Assembly: GCA_030584025.1 (NCBI GenBank)
Contig: CP129487.1
Location: 3,997,001 to 4,061,000, forward strand
DNA: 64,000 nucleotides
Direction: 5' to 3'
DNA from: Cyclobacteriaceae bacterium
GTDB lineage: Bacteria > Bacteroidota > Bacteroidia > Cytophagales > Cyclobacteriaceae
The translations under genes and the position numbers were made by a program. Positions 34,326 to 43,483 of this stretch are shown piece by piece (position 1 is the stretch's first letter; every line of letters starts with the position of its first letter). The notes under the pieces are model-generated. The model worked only from the letters and a program-made list of their open reading frames with translations. It was not told the DNA's origin and ran no database searches.

Positions 34326-36863
34326 ATGGTGCATTACTTTATCGGTAACCTCGGTCATTTTTTTGTCATCGTTTCGTTTGTGGCCGCACTCGTGGCTTTC
34401 TTTTCGTATTTCAAAGCCACCGTTACGGAGGATCTTGACCGCAAAGCCGGCTGGTTGTTAAATGGCAGAATTGGTTTCTATGTACATGCACTTGCTGTAC
34501 TCGGTATCGTAGTAACCCTATTCATCATCATCAAAAATCATTATTTCGAATATTACTACGCGTACAGTCACTCCGATAAAAAACTTCCTGCGCATTATTT
34601 GATTTCAACTTTTTGGAACGGACAGGAAGGAAGCTTCTTGCTATGGATGTTCTGGCATGCCGTGTTGGGCATTGTCATCATCATTACCAATAAATTTTGG
34701 GAAGGCCCGGTGATGACGGTATTTGCTGCCGTTCAAGGTTTTCTTACCTCTATGATTCTGGGCATTGTAATTCCCGGACTTGAATTGAAAATCGGCAGTT
34801 CGCCTTTCATTTTGCTGCGCGATGCCATGCCCGATCCAATCTTTACCGTACAACCCGATTTTATTCCGCAAGATGGTGCCGGCTTAAATCCGCTGCTGCA
34901 GAATTACTGGATGGTGATTCACCCGCCAACCTTGTTCTTAGGTTTTGCAGCTACATTGGTTCCGTTTTCATTTTGCATTGCCGGCCTTTGGTTAAAACGC
35001 TACCGTGAGTGGGTGCGCCCCGCGTTACCGTGGTCGATTTTTGCCGGAGCGATTTTGGGCCTCGGTATTTTAATGGGTGGCTATTGGGCGTATGAAACAC
35101 TGAACTTTGGTGGATACTGGAACTGGGATCCGGTCGAAAATGCGGTGTACGTGCCGTGGTTGATTTTGATCGCCTCCATCCACACCATGATCACCTACAA
35201 GAACAGTGAGACTGCATTGAAGATTTCCATGATCCTGGTGGTATCGGTGTTCATTCTCATTTTGTACTCCACATTCCTAACACGCTCAGGTGTGTTGGGG
35301 GATGCATCGGTACACTCGTTCACCGACCTTGGCCTTTCCGGGCAGTTGTTGCTTTACCTTTTCTTTTTCCTGATTGGTTCAATTGTGTTTATCGTTATCC
35401 GTTGGAAAGAAATTCCATCAACGCAGAAAGAGACTTCTACGTACTCGCGCGAGTTCTGGATTTTCATCGGGGCAACGGTGTTGTGTTTAATGGGTTTGCA
35501 GGTGCTTTATCCTACCTCTTATCCGGTGTTCAACCAAATCAGCGCTGCTTTTGGTGGGTCATTGAATATGGCGCTGCCCGGTGATCAGGTAACGTACTTT
35601 TCTAAATTCCAACTTTGGTTTGCTATCGCGATTGGTATCCTCTCTGCTGTTGGTCAGTTTTTCTGGTGGAAGAAAATCGATAAGAAGGAATTGAAGAACC
35701 AGTTGTTTCTTCCATTCACCATTGCCTTGCTGGCCACCATGGTCATTATAAATGTGAGCAGTGTGCGCAACATCGGTTATGCGATGTTGTTGTTCTCCGG
35801 ATTGTTTACCGTTATTTCAAACGGTAAGATTTTATTCTCCGTTTTAAAATCCAGCCCCGGACTTTCCGGTGGTGCAGTGGCGCACATTGGCGTAGGGTTG
35901 ATGCTGGTGGGCATTTTATTTTCATCCGGATATTCTACGGTGGTATCACTGAACAATACCGGTATGCTCATCTCACGCCAGTTGAGTGAAGAATTCAACC
36001 GCGAGAACTTATTACTGTTTGTACACGAGCCACGCGAAATGGCCGGTTACGAAATTGAGTACCTGGGCGAACGCATTGAACCGCGACACAAAAGTGGTTA
36101 CGTTAAAAAATCCGACATCGAATACACCGATGATCCCTTCGTGGTTGTGGCCAAAAACGACATTGAGTTTGAAGGAAGGAAACTGTATGCAAAAGGCGAA
36201 CGCTTTGAAATTTTTCCGGAAAACACCTTTTACGAAATTGAATTCAGAAAGAATGGCAAAGTGGCATTTGTTCAATATCCACGCCTGCAAGCCAATCCAC
36301 GTTTTGGTAACATGGCCTCACCCGATGTAAACCGAAAAGCCACGCTTGATTTATACACGCACGTTTCCGCACCCATGACGGAGGAAGCAAAGGAAGATTG
36401 GAGTGAAGCGGAGGAGTTGCGCATTAAGCGGTCAGCGCAATTTTTTGCCAACGACTATGTTGCCACGATTGAAGATTTAACTCGCGTATTCGAAATTAGC
36501 GGGCAGCCACTGGATTCTTCGTTTGTAGCGATTAGAGCAAAGATTCTCGTGCGCGGTGAGCGACAGGATTACATCGCTGATCCGGTATTGATCATTGGTA
36601 CGCAATCGCGTGGAGGCATTATACCGGGTATTGTTCCGGAACTTGGATTGAAAATTTCATTGCTGAACGTTCACCCGGAGACAGATGAGTTAACCCTGAA
36701 TATTCAGACCCGCCAGAAAGACTGGGTGGTGATCAAAGCCATGGAAAAGCCCTGGGTAAATATTTTATGGCTGGGTACACTGGTGCTCATGGTTGGCTTT
36801 GGCATTGCCATGGTGCGCAGGTTCCGCGAGTTTTCGTTGATGAAGGCGAAGGGGCAAGAATGA
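34326..36863 (+). CDS. ccmF: Cytochrome c heme lyase CcmF
   Basis: An 845-residue membrane protein that attaches heme to apocytochrome c. More than a dozen hydrophobic helices fill residues 1-540 and the last 35 residues. The heme-handling WWD motif is FGGYWNWDPVENAVYVPWL near residue 260, and FLTRSGVLGDASVHSF is the conserved His-bearing loop. A long soluble periplasmic domain occupies about 545-800. It is longer than the 650 residues of E. coli CcmF, as in other Bacteroidota. It is the last ccm gene of the cluster. Confidence 0.95.
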   Translation: MVHYFIGNLGHFFVIVSFVAALVAFFSYFKATVTEDLDRKAGWLLNGRIGFYVHALAVLGIVVTLFIIIKNHYFEYYYAYSHSDKKLPAHYLISTFWNGQEGSFLLWMFWHAVLGIVIIITNKFWEGPVMTVFAAVQGFLTSMILGIVIPGLELKIGSSPFILLRDAMPDPIFTVQPDFIPQDGAGLNPLLQNYWMVIHPPTLFLGFAATLVPFSFCIAGLWLKRYREWVRPALPWSIFAGAILGLGILMGGYWAYETLNFGGYWNWDPVENAVYVPWLILIASIHTMITYKNSETALKISMILVVSVFILILYSTFLTRSGVLGDASVHSFTDLGLSGQLLLYLFFFLIGSIVFIVIRWKEIPSTQKETSTYSREFWIFIGATVLCLMGLQVLYPTSYPVFNQISAAFGGSLNMALPGDQVTYFSKFQLWFAIAIGILSAVGQFFWWKKIDKKELKNQLFLPFTIALLATMVIINVSSVRNIGYAMLLFSGLFTVISNGKILFSVLKSSPGLSGGAVAHIGVGLMLVGILFSSGYSTVVSLNNTGMLISRQLSEEFNRENLLLFVHEPREMAGYEIEYLGERIEPRHKSGYVKKSDIEYTDDPFVVVAKNDIEFEGRKLYAKGERFEIFPENTFYEIEFRKNGKVAFVQYPRLQANPRFGNMASPDVNRKATLDLYTHVSAPMTEEAKEDWSEAEELRIKRSAQFFANDYVATIEDLTRVFEISGQPLDSSFVAIRAKILVRGERQDYIADPVLIIGTQSRGGIIPGIVPELGLKISLLNVHPETDELTLNIQTRQKDWVVIKAMEKPWVNILWLGTLVLMVGFGIAMVRRFREFSLMKAKGQE

Positions 36864-37121
36864 TTTTTCTGGAAGACAGAAACAATTAACCGCAGAGAGC
36901 GCTGAGTTAACGCAGAGGGCCGAAGATTAGTTTGCAAAAATTCCCCTCTGTATTAAATCCAAATCACATTTAAAATCAATCTCTGGTGCCTCTAGCATAC
37001 TCCGCGGTACTCTGCGGTAAAAAGTAGGGTTGTTAAAAAAATCTTAACTTAGAATAAAATAAGTCATTCGCAGAGTTTCTTGCGAGAGAATGTGCGAGGA
37101 ATAAAAATTAAGAAGGACTAA
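36864..37121. repeat. Intergenic 'cgcagag/ctctgcgg' repeat cluster
   Basis: This 258-base gap after ccmF holds ccgcagagagcgctgag and acgcagagg (about 36891-36919), then ctccgcggtactctgcggt (about 37000-37020) in the opposite sense. A further cgcagag lies at about 37070. They can pair over distance. No coding potential was seen. Confidence 0.6.
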
Positions 37122-37826
37122 ATGAATGAAAGCTTTATAAGCCAATTTAAATCTTTTATGATTGGTCGGTGGCGTGAAGGTAAATTCGAACGGCCATCAA
37201 ACCTATCAATCGTAGGTATTTCTCTAATTCTTCTTACTTTTTCATCTATCTATGGATTTATCCTTGGCGTTCCGTCAGAAAGTCCGTTAGAACATTCACA
37301 AAGACCAACAATTTTATTCTCAATTATCAATACTTTGTTCATATCCCCAATTGTAGAAGAGGTAGGGTTTCGATTTTTTCTTACCAAGTTTAGCGTTAAT
37401 AAATTTATTATATCTGTTTCGATTTTACTTGGTTACACAGTATCGATCTTTTGCAATCTTTTGCAAATTGAGTTACTAGATTTTGTTCTAATTGAAACTA
37501 GTTATGATTTTGTTCTGATAATCGGCTTGTTGATGTTTTTACTTCTATTACTTTTTAGAAGAGTCATATCAAGAATAGAAACCTTTTGGAATCAAAACTT
37601 TCTGATTATTTTTTATCTTATTTCAATATTTTTCGCGCTTCTTCATATAAGAATGGATAATGTTAATGTGTCTAATTTTATAGTAGAGATAGCCAGTATA
37701 GTGCCAATTTTATTATTTAGCTTTATCGCTGGGTTTATTCGTATAAGATATTCTATTATTCATAGTTTGGTTTTTCATTCTTGCATCAACTTACCAATGG
37801 TTTTGATACTGCTACTTCTTGTTTAG
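37122..37826 (+). CDS. CPBP family intramembrane metalloprotease-like protein
   Basis: A 234-residue membrane protein with about eight hydrophobic helices. It carries the CPBP (Abi/CAAX protease) signature: EExxxR at Glu79, Glu80 and Arg84 in IVEEVGFRFF, a conserved His at about 175 in FFALLHIRM, and HxxxN at His219-Asn223. Family members cleave prenylated proteins or process peptides, or protect against bacteriocins; the role here is unknown. The gene is conspicuously AT-rich compared with ccmF before it and the permease after it, and sits in a patch bordered by cgcagag repeats, suggesting separate origin. Confidence 0.82.
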   Translation: MNESFISQFKSFMIGRWREGKFERPSNLSIVGISLILLTFSSIYGFILGVPSESPLEHSQRPTILFSIINTLFISPIVEEVGFRFFLTKFSVNKFIISVSILLGYTVSIFCNLLQIELLDFVLIETSYDFVLIIGLLMFLLLLLFRRVISRIETFWNQNFLIIFYLISIFFALLHIRMDNVNVSNFIVEIASIVPILLFSFIAGFIRIRYSIIHSLVFHSCINLPMVLILLLLV

Positions 37827-37862
37827 TATTGACTACACAAAAGTCGTTTCTCCGCAGGAACC

Positions 37863-37896
37863 TTTTTCCCCGCAGAGTCTCCGCAGGGACTCTGCG
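37863..37896. repeat. Hairpin repeat 'cgcagagt...actctgcg'
   Basis: A perfect 8-bp stem, CGCAGAGT (37871-37878) with ACTCTGCG (37889-37896), is preceded by tttttcccc. A near-copy of the first 25 bases occurs at 38619-38647. It may also terminate the CPBP gene. Confidence 0.7.
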
Positions 37897-37946
37897 ATAT
37901 ATTGCTCATTAAAATCATCAATTCTTCCCCGAAACACTGTGGTACA

Positions 37947-38507
37947 TCAAGGATACGGATAATAAGGACCAATAAATGTTCCGTGGCATTTTTCGTGGGT
38001 ACTGCCATTTATAAGCGTAAACCAAAAACTAATTTTGTATCCTGATTCGAGTTTTTCAACAAGCGCTTCCCCGGTGGTTGCGTTCCAGAACGTTCCGTGA
38101 TTAATTCCGGAATTAAAATTCCAGTCTAGGTAAATTTGTGTGTTAGTAATGCAATTACTTACATAATCTGTATCCATAAAAATATAGTTACCCTCATCAA
38201 TTTCATTTTCCTTAGAAGACAAGAATGATATTGTGAGAAACTCATCGTCACCGCTGTGACTGAAGGAGTAATTATTGTTATAGATAACGTCTTCATTTGT
38301 TAAATAGACATTGAAAATTTGACCTAGATATTCATTTTCATCACTATACATTGGTCCGCCAGCCTTAAAGATGTACCCTTTTGCTAATGGGTAGATTTTA
38401 TTTCCTACAGTAATCTGATTCTTGACCTTGACATCATCTTTACTACATGAGATTAACTGGAACAGAAACACGATTATCAGTAGGGTATTTAAAAATTTTA
38501 CTCCCAT
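37947..38507 (-). CDS. Hypothetical lipoprotein
   Basis: A 186-residue protein of unknown function. The N-terminus GVKFLNTLLIIVFLFQLISCSKDD is a clear lipoprotein signal with lipobox LISC. The ATG at 38507 is preferred to an in-frame TTG seven codons upstream. The mature part is rich in Asn, Tyr, Phe, Gly and Ser, with a beta-strand pattern, and ends HEKCHGTFIGPYYPYP; two Cys (in SNCITN and EKCHG) could form a disulfide. It resembles the many small outer-membrane-linked lipoproteins of Bacteroidota. The gene is AT-rich and belongs to the same bordered patch as the CPBP gene. Confidence 0.75.
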   Translation of the reverse strand: MGVKFLNTLLIIVFLFQLISCSKDDVKVKNQITVGNKIYPLAKGYIFKAGGPMYSDENEYLGQIFNVYLTNEDVIYNNNYSFSHSGDDEFLTISFLSSKENEIDEGNYIFMDTDYVSNCITNTQIYLDWNFNSGINHGTFWNATTGEALVEKLESGYKISFWFTLINGSTHEKCHGTFIGPYYPYP

Positions 38508-38618
38508 GTTGAGACAGTATTTGATCAATACAAAGGTAAGTCTTATGGCATTCAGTCAAATAAATTGTTTTTTGCCATATGAGTGTGCGTAAAAATATAT
38601 GTGGAAAGCGTTGAAACA

Positions 38619-38647
38619 TTTTTCCCCACAGAGTCTCTGCAGCACGC
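38619..38647. repeat. Partial copy of the 'cccc(g/a)cagagtctc' repeat
   Basis: tttttccccacagagtctctgcag differs from the copy at 37863 by only two substitutions over its length, but lacks the second hairpin arm. It lies just before the FtsX-type permease gene. Confidence 0.6.
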
Positions 38648-38723
38648 AACACCACAACCCCCGAAACCTTATCCCCAACTCTCCGTTTCAGAGCCTATAA
38701 CCCGTAAGGGAAACCCAATCCTT

Positions 38724-41132
38724 ATGCTAAAAAACTACTTACTGGTTGCGTTTCGCAACATCAGCCGTCAGCGTTTTTACGCGTTTTTGAATGTGTTGGG
38801 GTTAACGGTGGGCATTGCTTCCTGCCTGTTTATAACCCTGTATGTGAAGGATGAACTCAGTTACGACCGGTTTCACCAAGATGCCGACCGGATTTACCGG
38901 GTAAACCTCGATGCCAAACTTTCGGCCCAGGAAATTGCCGTTGCTGTTTCATGCCCGCCCATGGCCGGTGCACTCATCAACGAAGTGCCGGAGGTGGAAA
39001 GTGTTGTGCGCGTAGCACAAAACAATGGTGTGGTCATGAAGTATGGCGAGAACACGTTTACCCAGGAGAGAGCATTTCTGGCGGATTCGAACTTTTTTAC
39101 ATTCTTCAGTTTCCCATTGTTGGAGGGTAATCCTCAAACGGCTTTACGCGAGCCCAATACGTTGGTGTTAACCGAGCGCACGGCAAAGAAATTTTTTGGA
39201 GAGGAGAAGGCACTGGGTAAACTCCTCACTGTTGGCAATGATACAAGCACCTATGTGGTGACGGGCATCGCCCAAAATCCACCATCCAATGCACACTTTG
39301 GTTTTGAGGTAATTCTTTCAGGTATTTCAACGCCTGCCTTTCAGGATCCCATCTGGATGAACAACTACATCGCTACGTATTTTAAGATTCACAAGAATGC
39401 TTCACCTGCTGTGGTGAAAGAAAAGATAGACGCGCTTACCATCAAGTACATTGGGCCTGAAGTGGAGCGTTTTATGGGCATGTCGCTGGAGCAATTCAAG
39501 CAACAGGGAAGCAAGTTTGGGTATACGCTTATTCCGTTAACCGATATTCATTTACATTCCAATTACCAGGCAGAGATTGAGCCTCAGGGTGACATTCAGT
39601 ATGTGTATTTGTTTTCGGTGATTGCCATTTTCATTCTGATCATCGCGTGCATCAATTTCATGAACCTGGCCACAGCCCGTTCAGCCGGTCGCGCAAAGGA
39701 AGTGGGCTTACGTAAAACATTGGGCTCATTGAGCAGTCACCTGATTGCACAGTTTTTAGCCGAATCGTTTCTGTTCAGTTTAATTGCCGCAATATTGGCA
39801 CTCGGTGCAGTTTACGCACTGCTTCCACTTTTCAATACGCTTGCCGGCAAAGAACTTCTTTTTGAAAGTCTGCTGAGTGCCGAATTACTGATTATGCTCG
39901 TAGCAGTTATTTTGGTAGTTGGCCTGCTGGCTGGAAGTTATCCGGCATTTTACCTTACTTCGTTCAGGGTAACAGAAGTATTGAAAGGAAAAGTGCGTGA
40001 AGGCATGAAGGGTGGCTCTATCCGCAGCGGACTGGTTGTTTTTCAGTTTACGGTATCCATTGTATTGATCATTGCTACTACGGTAATCTTTCAGCAGATG
40101 CGATATGTACAGAATAAAAACCTTGGGTTAAATCGGGAAAATGTATTGGTGTTGTCAAACACAGGGCAATTAAAATCAAATGCACAGCCATTGAAGCAAG
40201 CCATTGCCGGCCAGAGTGGAATTGTAGCGGCCAGCTATACCAACTCGGTGCCTTCGGTGAACACAGAAGGTGCGAGTCCATTCCGCATTGAAGGTTCGGA
40301 TGAAGATCATTTGGTGGTTCGGTATTTTGCGGATTACGACCAGGTAGAAACCATGGGCTTTTCCCTGGTGGAGGGAAGGTATTTTTCAAGAGATTTTCCT
40401 GCTGATACAGCTTCGATTGTAATCAATGAAGCGCTTATGAATGAGTTGGGTTGGAAAGAAGCGGTGGGTAAGGATTTATATGGATTCAATCGCGGAGGAC
40501 GTGTACCCTATCGGATTATTGGTGTAGTGAAAGATTTTCATTTCGAGACGTTGCGTAATAATGTTCGCCCGATTGCCATGTTTCTGAATACGGACAATGC
40601 CAATTACTTAACCGTGCGCATCAACGGCAATCCGCAGGAAGCAGTTGCTGCCGTAGAAAATTTATGGAAGCAATATGCCGGCAATGAGCCGTTCGAATAT
40701 TCTTTCCTCGATCAGGATTTTGATGCGTTGTTCCGCAGCGAGCAACGCCTTGGAAATTTATTCACCACATTCACCGTGCTGGCCATTTTAATTGCTTCGC
40801 TTGGGTTGATTGGATTGGCTGCCTTCACGGCTGAGAAACGAACCAAGGAACTGGGTATTCGAAAAGTGTTGGGGGCATCGGAATTTAGTTTGGTCAACCT
40901 GCTTTCGAAAGAATTTACCAAGTTGGTATTGATTGCGTTGGTATTGGCCATTTTCCCGGCCTGGTATTTTGCTTCGCAGTGGTTGCAGGGTTTTGCCTTT
41001 CGGGTTGAGTTAAGTGTGTGGATTTTTGTAGCAGCCGGTGCGCTTTCGCTCTTGGTGGCGTTGTTATGTGTGGTGTTTCAGGCACTGCGCACCGCCCGCA
41101 TTAATCCGGCAAAGTCGTTGCGGTATGAGTAA
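38724..41132 (+). CDS. MacB/FtsX-type ABC transporter permease
   Basis: An 802-residue permease with two MacB-type periplasmic domains and two FtsX domains, the duplicated form common in Bacteroidota. The start at 38724 gives LKNYLLVAFRNISRQRFYAFLNVLGL, the family's conserved opening with the first helix. Further helices cluster around residues 285-305, 335-420 and 690-795, and the last segment ends RTARINPAKSLRYE, typical for FtsX domains. Such proteins work with a separate LolD/MacB-like ATPase on lipoprotein or drug export or on envelope stress. No ATPase gene is adjacent. Confidence 0.92.
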   Translation: MLKNYLLVAFRNISRQRFYAFLNVLGLTVGIASCLFITLYVKDELSYDRFHQDADRIYRVNLDAKLSAQEIAVAVSCPPMAGALINEVPEVESVVRVAQNNGVVMKYGENTFTQERAFLADSNFFTFFSFPLLEGNPQTALREPNTLVLTERTAKKFFGEEKALGKLLTVGNDTSTYVVTGIAQNPPSNAHFGFEVILSGISTPAFQDPIWMNNYIATYFKIHKNASPAVVKEKIDALTIKYIGPEVERFMGMSLEQFKQQGSKFGYTLIPLTDIHLHSNYQAEIEPQGDIQYVYLFSVIAIFILIIACINFMNLATARSAGRAKEVGLRKTLGSLSSHLIAQFLAESFLFSLIAAILALGAVYALLPLFNTLAGKELLFESLLSAELLIMLVAVILVVGLLAGSYPAFYLTSFRVTEVLKGKVREGMKGGSIRSGLVVFQFTVSIVLIIATTVIFQQMRYVQNKNLGLNRENVLVLSNTGQLKSNAQPLKQAIAGQSGIVAASYTNSVPSVNTEGASPFRIEGSDEDHLVVRYFADYDQVETMGFSLVEGRYFSRDFPADTASIVINEALMNELGWKEAVGKDLYGFNRGGRVPYRIIGVVKDFHFETLRNNVRPIAMFLNTDNANYLTVRINGNPQEAVAAVENLWKQYAGNEPFEYSFLDQDFDALFRSEQRLGNLFTTFTVLAILIASLGLIGLAAFTAEKRTKELGIRKVLGASEFSLVNLLSKEFTKLVLIALVLAIFPAWYFASQWLQGFAFRVELSVWIFVAAGALSLLVALLCVVFQALRTARINPAKSLRYE

Positions 41133-41154
41133 TATATTGTTGAAGTATAAAATA

Positions 41155-41187
41155 AAAAATGCCGGAGTTTATTCCGGCATTTTCTTT
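41155..41187. terminator. Bidirectional terminator
   Basis: A perfect 9-bp stem AATGCCGGA / TCCGGCATT (41158-41166 with 41173-41181) with a 6-base loop, A-rich on one side and TTTCTTTTTC on the other. It lies between the convergent permease genes and can serve both. Confidence 0.85.
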
Positions 41188-41204
41188 TTCAAGTGTAACT
41201 GAAT

Positions 41205-42716
41205 TTAATAGCGTGCATGGAATCTTCCGTACAGGAAGTAGATAATCGCACCAATCACCAACCAGCCCAATGCAATAAGAAAGGTTAATGGATTAAGGAA
41301 AGCCATTACGCCTGAGCAGCAAATAATACCTAGAATGGGAACGACCGGGAACAACGGAGTCTTGAACGGGCGCACCAAATCAGGTTCTTTGTAACGAAGA
41401 ATCAGCACACCCACACAAACCAGAATAAACGCCAGCAACGTTCCGATGGAAACTAATTCACCAAGTACACCAATGGGTAACAAGCCCGATGCAATCATGG
41501 CCACCGATCCGGTGATGATGGTTGAGGTAATGGGCGTTCCGAATTTTGAATGAATGTTGGAGAAGGACTTGAAGAACAAACCATCATTTGCCATCGAATA
41601 AAAGATACGCGTTTGGCCCATCAACATCACAAGAATAACAGAAGTAAGACCGGCAATGGCACCTATCTTAATAAACGGACTTAGCCAACTTAATCCTTCA
41701 CCGGCTTTGTCGATTGCAACGGCAATCGGAGCAGCGGTATTCAATTCAGTGTAATTGGCAATACCCGTCATCACAAGAGCAACCAGAATGTAAACGATTG
41801 TACACACGAACAGCGATCCTAAAATTCCCCAAGGCATATCCTTCTGCGGATTTTTTGCTTCCTGTGCTGCGGTAGATACGGCATCAAAACCGATGTATGC
41901 AAAGAAGATTACAGCGGATGCCCTGAAAATACCCGAGATACCAAAGTCGCCAAAGCTGCCGGTGTTATCCGGAATGAACGGAACCCAGTTGTCGGAATTG
42001 ATGAAGCCCCATCCAAAAGCAACAAACAACAAGATCACCGTAAGTTTAATCGCTACTACAATGTTGTTAAACGTGGCGGATTCTTTAATACCACGCACCA
42101 ATAAGATCGTTACCAAAAATACAATAAGCATAGCCGGCAGATTCATCCACGTGGTTACTTGTGGAAGTGAATCCACAAGAATTCCTTTTGTTTGAAGTGA
42201 ACTGGCCAATTCAGGGGAGTAGGCTTCCCATCCATCTGGTGTTTGAATCAATCGTGTTCCGGTTGCTGCAACTAATTCGGGCGGCAACGCAATGCCTAAG
42301 TTCTTATCCAAAAAACTTACTACATAGCCCGACCATCCAACGGCCACGGTTGATCCGGCAAAAAGATATTCCAGAATCAAAGCCCAACCGATAACCCACG
42401 CCACCCCGCGGCCCATGGTAGCATAGGCATAGGTGTACGCACTACCGGCAATGGGAATCATGGCGGCAAACTCGGCATAGCATAATCCGGCAAATGCACA
42501 GGCCAATGCAGACACGATAAAAGATAATGTAACTGCGGGGCCGGCATACACAGCTGCTGCCTGACCGGTAAGCACGAAAATACCGGCACCGATAATGGCG
42601 CCAACACCCAGTGCAATGAGGTTAAATTTTCCGAGGGTCCGTTTTAAACCATGGCTCGAGCCTGATTCTTCCATCAGCACCGACATGGGTTTTCGGGAAA
42701 ACAAAGGATTTGACAT
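41205..42716 (-). CDS. APC family amino acid permease
   Basis: A 503-residue secondary transporter of the amino acid-polyamine-organocation superfamily, with about 12 to 13 hydrophobic helices. The first helix carries LIALGVGAIIGAGIFVLTGQAA, the unwound substrate-binding segment of the cationic amino acid transporter (CAT/YfnA-like) branch. The loop after helix 5 has FGFDAVSTAAQEAKNP in the form YIGFDAVSTAAQEAKNPQKDMP. Substrate is probably an amino acid but cannot be named. It stands alone, convergent with the permease gene across a shared terminator. Confidence 0.93.
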   Translation of the reverse strand: MSNPLFSRKPMSVLMEESGSSHGLKRTLGKFNLIALGVGAIIGAGIFVLTGQAAAVYAGPAVTLSFIVSALACAFAGLCYAEFAAMIPIAGSAYTYAYATMGRGVAWVIGWALILEYLFAGSTVAVGWSGYVVSFLDKNLGIALPPELVAATGTRLIQTPDGWEAYSPELASSLQTKGILVDSLPQVTTWMNLPAMLIVFLVTILLVRGIKESATFNNIVVAIKLTVILLFVAFGWGFINSDNWVPFIPDNTGSFGDFGISGIFRASAVIFFAYIGFDAVSTAAQEAKNPQKDMPWGILGSLFVCTIVYILVALVMTGIANYTELNTAAPIAVAIDKAGEGLSWLSPFIKIGAIAGLTSVILVMLMGQTRIFYSMANDGLFFKSFSNIHSKFGTPITSTIITGSVAMIASGLLPIGVLGELVSIGTLLAFILVCVGVLILRYKEPDLVRPFKTPLFPVVPILGIICCSGVMAFLNPLTFLIALGWLVIGAIIYFLYGRFHARY

Positions 42717-42811
42717 TCGTAAAAACGTTTAGGGTTCGATAAGTTAAGCCCTAAAAGTAATAAGAATACCCGTTCCCGCTGCTAATTTTCAGGATAAGGA
42801 AAATGCTTGGG

Positions 42812-43483
42812 TTAAGCGGCTGGCGGGGTGTTTTGTGAGGATTCGGCCGTAATGGAATCAGTATTTTCTGAGGTTATATCTGTATTCTCCGCTTTAGCGG
42901 TGGGCACTTCCTTAAAAAACTTCTTCTGCATAATCAGGATGGTGACCACGCCCAGAAATATGGAAGAATCGGCAATATTGAACACCGGACTGAAAAACTC
43001 GAAATACTTCCCGCCCAGGTAAGGCACCCAATCCGGCCAAACAAATTCAAAAATCGGGAAGTAGAGCATGTCAATTACCTGGCCATGAAACCAGGGAGTT
43101 GGCGCATCAGCGGGGGCGTTGCCCAACAATACACCATAAAATGTACTGTCGATTACGTTACCAACCGCACCACCTAAAATCAAACCCATGCACCATAAAA
43201 AGCCAGTATGCATATTTCGTTCTGCCATTTTGATCAGGTACCATGAAATACCAAACATGGCTATAATGCGAAACAGGGTTAAGGCAAGCTTTCCGAATTC
43301 ACTTTCCCACTTAATGCCAAAGGCCATGCCCGGGTTTAGCAGGTAATGAATGCGAAACCAATCGCCAATCACATTGATTTCTTCATGCAGGTACATGTTG
43401 TTAAACACGAGCATCTTGGAAGTCTGGTCAAGAACAATGACCATGAACGCGAGCAGAAAGTAGCGGTATGAAGCAGCCATCAA
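42812..43483 (-). CDS. lspA: Signal peptidase II (lipoprotein signal peptidase)
   Basis: A 223-residue inner-membrane aspartyl protease that removes signal peptides from prolipoproteins after diacylation of the Cys. Four hydrophobic helices are seen. The catalytic Asp residues are in GGAVGNVIDSTFYG and FNIADSSIFLGV, and VLDQTSKMLV is the conserved first-helix motif. It has a C-terminal tail of about 35 residues rich in Thr, Ser, Glu and Asn that is not part of the enzyme core. It starts one base before the ileS stop, as in many bacteria where ileS and lspA form an operon. It would process the lipoproteins encoded in this window. Confidence 0.95.
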   Translation of the reverse strand: MMAASYRYFLLAFMVIVLDQTSKMLVFNNMYLHEEINVIGDWFRIHYLLNPGMAFGIKWESEFGKLALTLFRIIAMFGISWYLIKMAERNMHTGFLWCMGLILGGAVGNVIDSTFYGVLLGNAPADAPTPWFHGQVIDMLYFPIFEFVWPDWVPYLGGKYFEFFSPVFNIADSSIFLGVVTILIMQKKFFKEVPTAKAENTDITSENTDSITAESSQNTPPAA

